Assembly: GCF_900142125.1 (NCBI RefSeq)
Contig: NZ_FQZT01000012.1
Coordinates: 51,965-99,273 of the forward strand
DNA: 47,309 nucleotides
Direction of reading: 5' to 3'
DNA from: Malonomonas rubra DSM 5091
GTDB taxonomy: Bacteria > Desulfobacterota > Desulfuromonadia > Desulfuromonadales > Geopsychrobacteraceae
The translations under genes were made by a program, and so were the position numbers. The notes below the pieces were generated by a model. It was not told where the DNA came from. It did not search any database and saw only the letters and a program-made list of their open reading frames with translations. Shown piece after piece: positions 1-7,341 of this stretch; position 1 is the first letter of the stretch; each line of letters starts with the position of its first letter.

Positions 1-2
1 GG

Positions 3-998
3 CTGATCGTTGTCGACATCGATCAGAATATCCTGCTGGTTAACCAGCGCGCCGAGGAGCTGTTTCAGTGCTCTCTCGATGATTGCACCAACCAACCGCT
101 GAGCAGCATTATCCGCGACCCTTCGATCCTGAAGAAGATGGTAGAAGCTCTGCAGCAACAGTTGAACGACCTGCGTTTCGACGTCATGCAAATCAGCTCA
201 GATCTGCACAACCCGATTTCGTTACAGATTCGTACCTCGATTCTGACCGACAGGCAGGGAAAAACAATCGGTATGATCTACCTGATCCACGATATCAGCC
301 AGGAACGTGAGATCGAGCGGATGAAGAGCGAGTTCATCACCACTGCCGTCCATGAGCTAAGCACCCCGTTGACAGCAGTGCTCGGTTACTCCGAGTTCCT
401 GCTGGAAAACCCGGATGTGACCGAGGCAGAAAAGCAGGAATTCCTGACGATCATAAACGAAAAAGCAGATTTCCTCTCCGGACTGGTCGGCGAGCTGCTC
501 GACATCAGCCGTATCGAATCGGGCAAACCACTCAGTCTGCAGAAAGATGTCTATTCAGTAAAAGATCTGTTCGAACGGCCGATTCAGCACCTGAAGCTTT
601 TATCGACCGATCACAACTTCATTATTGAACTGGCCGCGGAAGAAACAAAACTATTGGTCGATAAAGAAAAAATCTGGCAAGTGATGGAAAACCTCTGCAG
701 CAACGCGGTCAAGTACTCCCCTTCCGCTGGTGACGTAAAAATTACCGGACAGGCGATGGAGAACAGTTACCGTGTCACCGTTAGTGACCAGGGGATCGGC
801 CTGACAAAAGACCAGACGGTCAAGGTTTTTGAAAAGTTCTACCGGTGCAACCAGACCGACACATCGGTCGGCGGCACCGGACTGGGCCTGACCATCGTCA
901 AATACATCATCGAAAGTCACGACGGCCAGATCTGGATCGACAGCGAACTGGGACAAGGAACCCAGGTTCATTTCGTGTTGCCAATCCACAACGCATAA
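3..998 (+). CDS. Sensor histidine kinase (PAS-HisKA-HATPase), 5' end outside window
   Basis: The frame is open from base 3, so the true start lies upstream. The first ~45 visible residues look like a PAS domain (LIVVDIDQNILLVNQRAEELF). A HisKA dimerisation domain follows, with the H-box VHELSTPLTAVLGY; the phospho-accepting His codon is at 351-353. The HATPase_c domain has an N-box (NLCSNAVKYS), G1 (SDQGIGL), F-box (FEKFYR) and G2 (GGTGLGLTIVKY), all intact. It should autophosphorylate and pass phosphate to a response regulator not seen here. Stimulus, partner and membrane topology cannot be judged because the N-terminus is missing. The gene ends at a strong terminator. Confidence 0.93.
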   Translation: MIVVDIDQNILLVNQRAEELFQCSLDDCTNQPLSSIIRDPSILKKMVEALQQQLNDLRFDVMQISSDLHNPISLQIRTSILTDRQGKTIGMIYLIHDISQEREIERMKSEFITTAVHELSTPLTAVLGYSEFLLENPDVTEAEKQEFLTIINEKADFLSGLVGELLDISRIESGKPLSLQKDVYSVKDLFERPIQHLKLLSTDHNFIIELAAEETKLLVDKEKIWQVMENLCSNAVKYSPSAGDVKITGQAMENSYRVTVSDQGIGLTKDQTVKVFEKFYRCNQTDTSVGGTGLGLTIVKYIIESHDGQIWIDSELGQGTQVHFVLPIHNA

Positions 999-1037
999 AA
1001 AAACGGCCGCTGCAGGGAACCGCAGCGGCCGTTTTTA
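997..1037. terminator. Bidirectional rho-independent terminator
   Basis: An 11-bp GC-rich stem (ACGGCCGCTGC and its complement) encloses a short loop, with A-run on the left and T-run on the right. It sits between two convergent genes and can serve both. Confidence 0.9.
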
Positions 1038-1056
1038 ATTGATCGAAAACCGGAAA

Positions 1057-1812
1057 TTATTTTTTCTTCCGCCGCGCCCACAGAGCCAGGCCACCGCCGG
1101 CAGCAAAGAGGATGAACGTTGAAGGCTCGGGAGTGGGAACTGGCGCATCACCCTCAATCACATCATTTCCACAAGACATGGTCCAATGCACATCAAGGCC
1201 GGTAAAGTTGAGCCCGGCAATATCTGCCAGGTTAAAACTTACGATCCGCGCATACGAATCACTATCACTGAATAGCTGGTTTGTTGCCTCAGCGGAAGCA
1301 ACAGAAAGTAAGAGATCACCAGCATCCATGGCAAAAGGACTCGATGCCGTGAAATCAATATTCGAATTCCAGGCAACATTCCCATAAAGACCGGCAACAT
1401 CAAAGCCATCACCGTTATCATCCGCCTCTACCAGTTTCAAACTTGCATCCATGGTCTTCAGGCCGAAATCAAAAGCGTATTCATATTGACCAGAGTCACC
1501 GTCGAACGAAATGGCAAGGTCGCCGGAAAAATAATTCTTCCCGCTCGAATAAACCCGCCCATCATCAAGGTCAAAACCAGTTTGCAGTCCTAACCACAGG
1601 TACGTACCATCAGCTTCATAGCTGTACTTGTAATACAGATATTCAGCATCAAAATCTTGCCCACCCCAGCCGGGATCGACAAAGCCGTCGGAACCAACAG
1701 TATCTTCAGCTGTCATCAGCGTCCAGCTGGAATCAAAAACACCCAGAGAGCCGGCAAAACTGACCGTGGCAAAACTTAAAACAAAAATCAAAACAAGTAG
1801 AAAAGATCTCAT
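1057..1812 (-). CDS. PEP-CTERM exosortase-sorted surface protein
   Basis: 251 residues. It starts with a signal peptide (MRSFLLVLIFVLSFATVSFA) and ends with a classic PEP-CTERM tripartite signal: PEPST, a hydrophobic helix (FILFAAGGGLALWA) and RRKKK. In this family an exosortase in the inner membrane cleaves at the PEP motif and the protein goes to the cell surface or extracellular matrix. The middle is rich in Asp, Gly, Ser and Tyr with no enzyme motif. A box HWTMSCGNDVIEG stands just before the sorting signal; I believe similar boxes recur in this protein class, but that is from memory. A good Shine-Dalgarno (GGAGGT) precedes the ATG. No exosortase gene is in the window. Confidence 0.9.
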   Translation of the reverse strand: MRSFLLVLIFVLSFATVSFAGSLGVFDSSWTLMTAEDTVGSDGFVDPGWGGQDFDAEYLYYKYSYEADGTYLWLGLQTGFDLDDGRVYSSGKNYFSGDLAISFDGDSGQYEYAFDFGLKTMDASLKLVEADDNGDGFDVAGLYGNVAWNSNIDFTASSPFAMDAGDLLLSVASAEATNQLFSDSDSYARIVSFNLADIAGLNFTGLDVHWTMSCGNDVIEGDAPVPTPEPSTFILFAAGGGLALWARRKKK

Positions 1813-1848
1813 ATCGACAAACCTCCGTTAAAGTCTGACGATATATAG

Positions 1849-1864
1849 AGCAAATCCTATGCCT
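1849..1864 (-). promoter_or_regulatory. Candidate sigma-54 promoter of the PEP-CTERM gene
   Basis: On the minus strand AGGCATAGGATTTGCT keeps the invariant GG-N10-GC spacing with a perfect TTGCT -12 box and a weaker -24 box. It lies ~37 bases before the start codon. PEP-CTERM systems are often tied to PrsK/PrsR and sigma-54, which makes the match plausible but unproven. The rest of the stretch up to 2091 shows no gene. Confidence 0.4.
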
Positions 1865-2091
1865 TAAATTTTGAAGCTGCAGGCAAGCAAGGCTAACACT
1901 CTCAATAGAAACTCATCGGCACTTCTAATACAAAAGTACTAGCATTGTCTTTTCAGGGAGTTGCGACACAACCATTAGACCACCTACGCGACTGAAAAAA
2001 TCTATTCACGGGAAAACTAGTTACACAGCTAACCACCTATAATAAATTAGAGTTTTCCTTTGTCGAGTTTCTTTACACGCATTCACAGAGG

Positions 2092-2544
2092 CTACACGGC
2101 CTGTATTTCGATACACAGGCAGTCAGCCTCGGTGTAAACCTTTTCCTGTCCATCCCAGATCTTCCCGCGCACCAGCACCTTGCGGCCATCGACCGAGACG
2201 ATTTCGGTATCCACCTGTACCACCTGCATAATTGGCAGCAGGCAGCGAAAATTGATATTCAGGTTGGCGACAACAATAGCGTAACCGGCGCTCCAGGCGG
2301 CGAGACCGAGAACTTCATCCAGCACGGCAGCCATGCTACCACCATGGGCATGCTCGGGCGGCCCTTCGGTCTCGGGACCGAACCAGATGCGAGCCACCAG
2401 TGCGCTATCCGGCTTGCGATAGTAACTGACGCGAAACCGGTCCCCTTCCGGATCACCGGAAACAAAACGCAGTGAACTGCCGACCAGCGCCGGAGCATCA
2501 AACGGCTGCCACCCTTTTTCCCCACTCAAATCAACTTCAGACAT
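2092..2544 (-). CDS. Hotdog-fold thioesterase (PaaI/4HBT superfamily)
   Basis: 150 residues when started at the ATG at 2544, which has GAGGAG upstream. A longer reading would begin with a GTG inside that ribosome site. The core HAHGGSMAAVLDEVLGLAAW is the hotdog helix with the His-Gly-Gly arrangement seen in PaaI-like acyl-CoA thioesterases, followed by the beta strands of one hotdog domain. It probably hydrolyses an acyl- or aryl-CoA; the substrate cannot be told. It lies downstream of serC, but a terminator-like hairpin sits directly before its ribosome site, leaving little room for a promoter of its own, so expression may depend on read-through. Confidence 0.8.
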   Translation of the reverse strand: MSEVDLSGEKGWQPFDAPALVGSSLRFVSGDPEGDRFRVSYYRKPDSALVARIWFGPETEGPPEHAHGGSMAAVLDEVLGLAAWSAGYAIVVANLNINFRCLLPIMQVVQVDTEIVSVDGRKVLVRGKIWDGQEKVYTEADCLCIEIQAV

Positions 2545-2558
2545 AACACTCCTCACAG

Positions 2559-2588
2559 CAAAAGGCCGGATCGCAGCCCGGCCTTTTT
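2559..2588 (-). terminator. Hairpin between serC and the thioesterase gene
   Basis: A 10-bp stem AAAAGGCCGG/CCGGCCTTTT with a short loop, followed on the minus strand by only four Ts and then the next gene's Shine-Dalgarno. It is probably a leaky terminator of the serA-serC unit. Confidence 0.65.
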
Positions 2589-2619
2589 AGGTTTGATTCT
2601 ATGTTTTTGAAACGATGAA

Positions 2620-3708
2620 TTAGCTGTTCTTTTTAGCAAAATCCTGCATGAAGTTGGCCAGCGCCTCAACCCCGGCCATCGGCATGGCGTTGTAGATCGA
2701 CGCGCGGATACCGCCAACACTGCGATGCCCTTTGAGCGCGTAGAGATTGGCAGCGCCTGCCTCTTTGAGGAACTGGGCCTCAAGTTCAGCCGTCGGCAGG
2801 TTGAAGCTGACGTTCATGGTACCGCGGAATTCAGGCAAAATAACGCCACGGAAGTAATCACTGCTGTCGATCAGGTCATAAAGAACCTTGGCCTTGGCTT
2901 CATTCTGTTTTTCGATCGCGGCAACGCCGCCCTGATCAAGCAACCACTGCAGCACCAGCCCGGTCGTGTAGATAGCGAAGGTGTTAGCGGTATTGGTCAG
3001 CGAGTTATCTTTGTCAGCCTGGGTGTAATTCAGCAGGGTCGGTGTTTTTTCAGCCGCCTGGCCAAGCAGATCTTCGCGGATGACAACAATCGCAGTACCG
3101 GAAGGGCCAAGATTTTTTTGTAGTCCGGCATAAATACAGCCGAACTTGCTGTAGTCGACCACGCGCGACAGGATCTCCGAGGTTTGGTCGGCGATCAGCG
3201 GCACAGCGCCGGTCTCGGGGAAGCTGTTATAACGGGAACCGTAGATGGTGTTGTTGGTCGTGATGTGCAGGTAAGCCGCATCCTGATCCACCATCTCCGG
3301 GGTGATTTCCGGAATCCGGTCGTAGTTGGTGTCGGCGCTACTGGCGATCACTTTCACATCGCAGAAAGCTGCAGCATCCTTGTTGGCCAGTTTGGCGAAG
3401 TTACCGGTTTCAACATAAAGACACTTCTTGCTTTCGGAACGTCTGGCAAGGTTCAGCGGCAGTGCCGAGAACTGCATCCGCGCACCACCGTGGATGAAGA
3501 GAATTTTGTAATTTTCCGGCAGGTTGGTCAGCTTGCGGAAATCATCCTGCGCTTTGAGCAGAACCTGTTCAAACTCCTTGGCGCGGTGGCTGATTTCGAT
3601 AATCGACACGCCCATGCCGCTGAAATCGAGCCACTCTTCGCGAATCTGCTGCATTACCGACTCCGGCAGCATTGCCGGGCCAGCGCCAAAATTGAATACC
3701 TTCGCCAT
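2620..3708 (-). CDS. serC: Phosphoserine aminotransferase
   Basis: 362 residues, the usual SerC length. It opens with the signature FNFGAGPAMLP and carries the PLP-lysine motif AGLQKNLGPSG. IEISHRAKEF, LFIHGGARMQF and the C-terminal GHRSVGGIRASIYNAMP substrate-binding segment are typical. This class V aminotransferase converts 3-phosphohydroxypyruvate and glutamate to phosphoserine, the second step of serine synthesis; it may also act on the pyridoxal pathway intermediate. It sits 30 bases downstream of serA, the first enzyme of the same pathway, so the two are almost surely co-transcribed. Its ATG has AAGGAG upstream. Confidence 0.97.
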   Translation of the reverse strand: MAKVFNFGAGPAMLPESVMQQIREEWLDFSGMGVSIIEISHRAKEFEQVLLKAQDDFRKLTNLPENYKILFIHGGARMQFSALPLNLARRSESKKCLYVETGNFAKLANKDAAAFCDVKVIASSADTNYDRIPEITPEMVDQDAAYLHITTNNTIYGSRYNSFPETGAVPLIADQTSEILSRVVDYSKFGCIYAGLQKNLGPSGTAIVVIREDLLGQAAEKTPTLLNYTQADKDNSLTNTANTFAIYTTGLVLQWLLDQGGVAAIEKQNEAKAKVLYDLIDSSDYFRGVILPEFRGTMNVSFNLPTAELEAQFLKEAGAANLYALKGHRSVGGIRASIYNAMPMAGVEALANFMQDFAKKNS

Positions 3709-3738
3709 TGCTTTTATCTCCTTAGTTGCAGATTGTAT

Positions 3739-4908
3739 TTACACCACCCGGGCACTGATGACGCCATCAATTGCCTTGATTTCATCGATCAGTCCATTTG
3801 TCGGTTCACGCTCAATATCGATCAGGTTGTAGGCAATCTCGCCACGGCTTTTGTTGATCATGTCGGCGACGTTCTGATCACGGTCGGCCAGCACGGAAAG
3901 AATCTGCCCCAACATCTTGGGGACGTTTTTATTGATGATCGCTAAACGGCAAAGGCCGCTCCGCTCAAGCGAAGTATTGGGAAAATTCACTGAATTTTTG
4001 ATGTTGCCGTTTTCGAGAAAATCGATCAGCTGATCAGCGATCATGATGGCGCAGTTTTCTTCCGCTTCCGCCGTACTGGCCCCTAGGTGTGGCATCTGGA
4101 TGACATCTTTGCGTCCAAGAAATTCCGGCATCGGGAAGTCGCTGATATAGCTGCGCAGCTTCCCGCTGTCGAGCGCGGCGACAAGTGCTTGAGTATCAAC
4201 CAGCTTCTCACGCGAGAAATTCAGAAGGACAGAACCGGGCTTAAAGCTCTCGGTCAGTTCCTTGTTGATCAGGTTGCGGGTCGCTTCCAGCACCGGCAAA
4301 TGCAGCGAAACGTAATCCGATTTTGAGAGCAGGGTCTGCATGTTCTCGACCCGTTCAACATCGCGCGACAGTCGCCAAGCCGCCTCGACCGACAGTGCAG
4401 GATCGAGCCCAAGAACTTTCATCCCCAGCATCAAACCGGTCTCGGCAACCAATGATCCGATAGCACCAAGACCCACAACGCCAAGAGTCTTCCCAGCCAG
4501 CTCTGCTCCACCATATTGCTTCTTACCGTTCTCGACCAGTTTATGCAGTTCATCCTCGGTCAAGCCCGGGCCTTCTTCTTTGACATACTTGATACCACCG
4601 AGAATATCGCGGCCAGAAAGCAGCAGCCCGGCAATAACCAGTTCCTTGACTGCATTGGCGTTAGCGCCCGGGGCGTTGAAAACCACCACTCCGCGCTCAG
4701 TACAGTCATCCACTGGAATATTGTTGACTCCGGCCCCGGCACGACCGATAGCAGTCACGGAATCGGCGATGGCTTCCGGAGTCAACTTGTGGCTGCGCAG
4801 CATGATAGCATCGGGATGACCGATCTCCGAGGCCACTTCATACTTGTCGCGGGAAAACTTGTCCAGACCTTTCACTGAAATCTTGTTGTGCGTCAGGATT
4901 TTGTACAT
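3739..4908 (-). CDS. serA: D-3-phosphoglycerate dehydrogenase with ACT domain
   Basis: 389 residues from the ATG at 4908, which follows AGGAGGAG; a longer frame exists but would start at TTG without a ribosome site. It has the 2-hydroxyacid dehydrogenase fold with the NAD motif GVVGLGAIGSLVAETGL, an Arg-containing loop (NFSREKLVD) and the catalytic-His segment MPHLGASTAEAEENCA. The last ~75 residues form an ACT domain (NVADMINKSRGEIAYNLIDI), the usual serine-sensing module. This is the short SerA form without the extra intervening domain. It makes 3-phosphohydroxypyruvate from 3-phosphoglycerate and NAD, feeding SerC immediately downstream. Confidence 0.96.
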   Translation of the reverse strand: MYKILTHNKISVKGLDKFSRDKYEVASEIGHPDAIMLRSHKLTPEAIADSVTAIGRAGAGVNNIPVDDCTERGVVVFNAPGANANAVKELVIAGLLLSGRDILGGIKYVKEEGPGLTEDELHKLVENGKKQYGGAELAGKTLGVVGLGAIGSLVAETGLMLGMKVLGLDPALSVEAAWRLSRDVERVENMQTLLSKSDYVSLHLPVLEATRNLINKELTESFKPGSVLLNFSREKLVDTQALVAALDSGKLRSYISDFPMPEFLGRKDVIQMPHLGASTAEAEENCAIMIADQLIDFLENGNIKNSVNFPNTSLERSGLCRLAIINKNVPKMLGQILSVLADRDQNVADMINKSRGEIAYNLIDIEREPTNGLIDEIKAIDGVISARVV

Positions 4909-4958
4909 TCGGACTCCTCCTGTAAACGGCAAAAAGCAAGAAAAAACAAGCTTCTGGA

Positions 4959-4987
4959 TTTCTACACTGACGCGTTCTCAGTGTCAA
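4959..4987 (-). promoter_or_regulatory. serA promoter with palindromic operator in the spacer
   Basis: On the minus strand TTGACA (4987-4982) is 17 bp from TAGAAA (4964-4959). The spacer is almost filled by a perfect 7+7 inverted repeat, ACACTGA-N7-TCAGTGT (4984-4964), ideally placed for a repressor. The regulator is unknown. Confidence 0.65.
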
Positions 4988-5016
4988 TCATCGCGTACGT
5001 TGCTACAACACCAACA

Positions 5017-5316
5017 CTATTTCACGATTTTCAGATGATTCGATTTACCACCGGAACCTCCGCCGTTCGGCTTATCCGGATCGGGCTCTGTTTTCGGCTC
5101 CACACTTTTCAGCGGTTCCGGTGGCGGGTCCCCGCCGATCTGTGGCAGGCTGCCATCCACCAGCATCTGCTCGACCGCCTTGGCGATAGTCAGACATTGT
5201 TTCATACAGACTTTATGTGCCGGGCACATGGTGCAATCAGCCTCGCCACCGGCGGCTTTGAGGCTGTGCACCAACAGTTCGACACTGTCGAGTTGCGACA
5301 ATGGGACAAAATACAT
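5017..5316 (-). CDS. Small protein with cysteine cluster and Pro-rich tail
   Basis: 99 residues from the ATG at 5316, preceded by GAGGAG; an upstream TTG without a ribosome site would add ten residues. The N-terminal half has a compact cluster CTMCPAHKVCMKQC that could bind zinc or an iron-sulfur centre. The C-terminal third is Pro/Gly/Lys-rich and probably disordered (PPPEPLKSVEPKTEPDPDKP). I do not recognise the family. It begins 26 bases after aroF and lies between aroF and serA in the same direction, so it may belong to the aroF transcript. Confidence 0.7.
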   Translation of the reverse strand: MYFVPLSQLDSVELLVHSLKAAGGEADCTMCPAHKVCMKQCLTIAKAVEQMLVDGSLPQIGGDPPPEPLKSVEPKTEPDPDKPNGGGSGGKSNHLKIVK

Positions 5317-5342
5317 AAGGCTCCTCGGGTAAATAACCGACC

Positions 5343-6368
5343 TCAACCGGCCATCTTGCGGCCAGTCACTTCTACAAAGGCCCGCAATTTTTTCATCATC
5401 GCATCAAACTCGGCCGGTCGCAGTGACTGCGGGCCATCACTCGATGCTTCTTCCGGGCAGGGATGAACTTCGACCAGCAAGCCATCAGCGCCCGCTGCTG
5501 CCGCAGCATAGCACATCGAGGGAACCAGATGCGAATGACCAGTGGCGTGGGAAGGATCGATCATCACCGGCAGATGAGTCTGCTGCTTCAGCACCGGCAC
5601 GGCAGAGATATCGAGAGTGTTGCGGGTCGCCGTTTCGAAAGTACGGATACCACGCTCACAGAGGATAACACGGCGGTTGCCTTCGGAGAGGATGTACTCG
5701 GCACTCATCAGGAATTCCTGAATCGTAACCGCCATACCGCGCTTGAGCAAAATCGGTTTATCGAGCTGTCCCAGCATCTTCAACAGGGCAAAGTTCTGCG
5801 TATTACGCGCACCGACCTGCATGATGTCAGCATATTTGGCGACCAGTTCGACATCGCGTGGGTTAACCACCTCGGTGACAATCGGCAAGCCAGTCAGCTT
5901 ACGCGCCTCGGCCAGCAGCTTCAGGCCATCCTCTTCCATGCCCTGGAAGGAGTAGGGGCTGGTACGTGGCTTGAAAGCACCGCCACGTAGCAGACGTGCT
6001 CCCGACTGTTTCACTGCCTCCGCTGTTTCGCAAATCTGTTTCTGGCTTTCGACTGAACAGGGTCCGGCAACGACAACAAATTCTTTCCCGCCGATGCCAA
6101 GACCAGGAACAATCTCAATCTCACTCGGCTCCGGCTGGACTTCCCGGCTGGCCAGTTTATACGGTTTGAGGATCGGCACCACCCGCTCAACACCTTGCAT
6201 CGACTCGATGATCTGCAGTTTTTCTTTACCGCGCTCATCACCAACAGCACCGACAACATTGCGAGTCTCTCCGTGAATTACATGCGGCTGGTAACCAAGG
6301 GCAATAATCTTCTTTTCGACCTCTGCCAATTCCTCCTGTGAAGCTCCGTTTTTCATAACAATAATCAT
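5343..6368 (-). CDS. aroF: 3-deoxy-7-phosphoheptulonate (DAHP) synthase, type I-beta with regulatory N-domain
   Basis: 341 residues from the ATG at 6368 (AAGGAG upstream). Residues ~1-70 form the ferredoxin-like regulatory domain of the Thermotoga-type enzyme ([18 protein letters not shown]). The TIM-barrel catalytic part follows: [45 protein letters not shown] and [10 protein letters not shown], with the metal- and PEP-binding residues in place. It joins phosphoenolpyruvate and erythrose-4-phosphate in the first step of the shikimate pathway. In this subclass the N-domain mediates feedback inhibition. The gene is preceded by an aromatic-rich leader peptide and attenuator (6454-6612), so expression is probably set by charged aromatic tRNAs. 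Confidence 0.96.
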   Translation of the reverse strand: MIIVMKNGASQEELAEVEKKIIALGYQPHVIHGETRNVVGAVGDERGKEKLQIIESMQGVERVVPILKPYKLASREVQPEPSEIEIVPGLGIGGKEFVVVAGPCSVESQKQICETAEAVKQSGARLLRGGAFKPRTSPYSFQGMEEDGLKLLAEARKLTGLPIVTEVVNPRDVELVAKYADIMQVGARNTQNFALLKMLGQLDKPILLKRGMAVTIQEFLMSAEYILSEGNRRVILCERGIRTFETATRNTLDISAVPVLKQQTHLPVMIDPSHATGHSHLVPSMCYAAAAAGADGLLVEVHPCPEEASSDGPQSLRPAEFDAMMKKLRAFVEVTGRKMAG

Positions 6369-6407
6369 TTTTGTGCTCTCCTTTTCAGTCGCTATGACTA
6401 TTAAAGG

Positions 6408-6440
6408 CAAAAGGCCGCCCGATGCTCCCGGCGGCCTTTA
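6408..6440 (-). promoter_or_regulatory. Second GC-rich hairpin in the aroF leader
   Basis: AAAGGCCGCC pairs perfectly with GGCGGCCTTT around a 10-base loop, ~40 bases before the aroF start. The following minus-strand bases (TTGCC) make a poor U-tract, so it is a weak terminator, an RNA-stability element or a second control point. Confidence 0.5.
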
Positions 6441-6453
6441 ATTTTCAAACGTA

Positions 6454-6501
6454 CAAAAAAGAAAACCATGGGAGAACCGCATTGCCGTTCTGCCATGGTT
6501 T
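6454..6501 (-). terminator. aroF attenuator terminator
   Basis: On the minus strand AAACCATGG-C-AGAAC pairs with GTTCT-C-CCATGGTTT (one C:C mismatch), then the T-rich run TTTTCTTTTTT. It lies between the leader peptide and aroF. Its 5' arm (6498-6485) can instead pair with leader codons 21-25 (6552-6540): 13 pairs with one bulged A and one G-U. Terminator and antiterminator are therefore mutually exclusive. Confidence 0.85.
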
Positions 6502-6525
6502 GTGTGATCCGAAGCGGTGTATTCT

Positions 6526-6612
6526 TTAGACACCTCTTTCCACGGCAGACGGCTTGAAAAAACCGAAAAACCAAAAGGAAAAAAAGCTGTAAAAAGAATA
6601 AAGCCAAGTCAT
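6526..6612 (-). CDS. Aromatic-amino-acid leader peptide of aroF (28 residues)
   Basis: ATG at 6612, TAA at 6526-6528, with GAGAG eight bases before the ATG. The peptide begins MTWLYSFYSFFSFWFFGFF and contains 8 Phe, 2 Tyr and 2 Trp within its first 19 residues, then KPSAVERGV. This composition is that of a pheL/trpL-type leader. Stalling at Phe, Tyr or Trp codons would leave codons 21-25 free to form the antiterminator and let transcription reach aroF; normal translation to the stop codon covers them, so the terminator folds. The peptide itself has no predicted function. The mechanism is inferred from known attenuators; sequence and pairing are seen directly. Confidence 0.85.
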   Translation of the reverse strand: MTWLYSFYSFFSFWFFGFFKPSAVERGV

Positions 6613-6645
6613 TTTGATCACTCTCAGAATTAAATTTTGACGCAG

Positions 6646-6673
6646 TTTAAACAGCTTGCTTACAAGGATGCAA
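6646..6673 (-). promoter_or_regulatory. Candidate promoter of the aroF leader transcript
   Basis: Minus-strand TTGCAT, 16 bp, TTTAAA. Both boxes are only moderate matches, but the predicted start near 6639 would give a short untranslated region before the leader ATG at 6612. Confidence 0.4.
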
Positions 6674-6723
6674 GCACTTTCTCATTTTTCTTGAAAACCA
6701 CAAAAAATTTCCACTATTTTTCC

Positions 6724-6752
6724 TTGACAGTTACAGGACCATTCGTTATAAA
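6724..6752 (+). promoter_or_regulatory. tRNA-Phe promoter
   Basis: Perfect TTGACA, 17-bp spacer, TATAAA. The predicted transcription start is near 6759, just before the tRNA. It is divergent from the aroF leader. Confidence 0.85.
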
Positions 6753-6765
6753 CGGGTCTCGTTTC

Positions 6766-6842
<77 letters not shown>

Positions 6843-6849
6843 AAAAAAT

Positions 6850-6883
6850 AAAGGGTTACGGCTTTTTGCTGTAACCCTTTTTT
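6850..6883 (+). terminator. tRNA-Phe terminator
   Basis: A 10-bp stem AAAGGGTTAC/GTAACCCTTT followed by a T-run, nine bases after the tRNA. Confidence 0.85.
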
Positions 6884-6889
6884 ATTGCT

Positions 6890-6908
6890 TGTGTAATTCC
6901 TGTGTAAT
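6890..6908 (+). promoter_or_regulatory. Left integrase arm-type sites
   Basis: Two direct copies of TGTGTAAT at 6890-6897 and 6901-6908, 11 bp apart. The same spacing and nearly the same sequence recur at the right end (21416-21434). Confidence 0.6.
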
Positions 6909-6933
6909 CCGGCAGAAAATACACCCATTGGTT

Positions 6934-7263
6934 TCATTTAAACACCCGATCTAGCTCAGCGACAAGCTCCCTGCCTTTATCCGTCAGAAAGCAGGCCAAC
7001 CGACGACGCTCTCTAATATCTGGCCTCATACCGATAAGACCGTATCCCTTCAACTCACCCTTTTCCATATACTCAGACAGAATTTTACCGTTTCGGCTCA
7101 CTGACGCTACAGTCGTGTTCAAGGCCTCGGCTAGTTCAGGTAAAGTAACACCCTCATAAGAAGCAATACGTAGAAACATCGCTATCTGCTGGCTTGGCAT
7201 TTCAGTATTGATTTTTCTAAAAATCTGAATCACCTTGTAGCTGCTATTTAACGCTTTCGACAC
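6934..7263 (-). CDS. MarR-like winged-helix regulator
   Basis: 109 residues from a GTG at 7263 with AAGGA upstream. A winged-helix core is visible: IAMFLRIASYEGVTLPELAEAL, then recognition helix TVASVSRNGKILSEYM, then a wing with RPDIRERRRLACFLTDKGRELVAEL, typical of MarR proteins. It lies between the left arm sites and the integrase and reads the same way as the integrase. It may control integrase expression or serve as a directionality factor; that is inference from position. Confidence 0.75.
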   Translation of the reverse strand: MSKALNSSYKVIQIFRKINTEMPSQQIAMFLRIASYEGVTLPELAEALNTTVASVSRNGKILSEYMEKGELKGYGLIGMRPDIRERRRLACFLTDKGRELVAELDRVFK

Positions 7264-7341
7264 TTAGCCATTCCTTTCTCTATCCATACATTGACAACTG
7301 GCTGCGTACCTGTGGCCACAGCCCCCCAAAACTCATACATC

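Noticed and set aside
6401-6607. 68-codon minus-strand frame overlapping the aroF leader, also Phe/Leu-rich
   Set aside because: It starts at TTG, is one base out of frame with the ATG leader and runs through the terminator. The ATG frame at 6612-6526, with its ribosome site and stop before the terminator, explains the region better.
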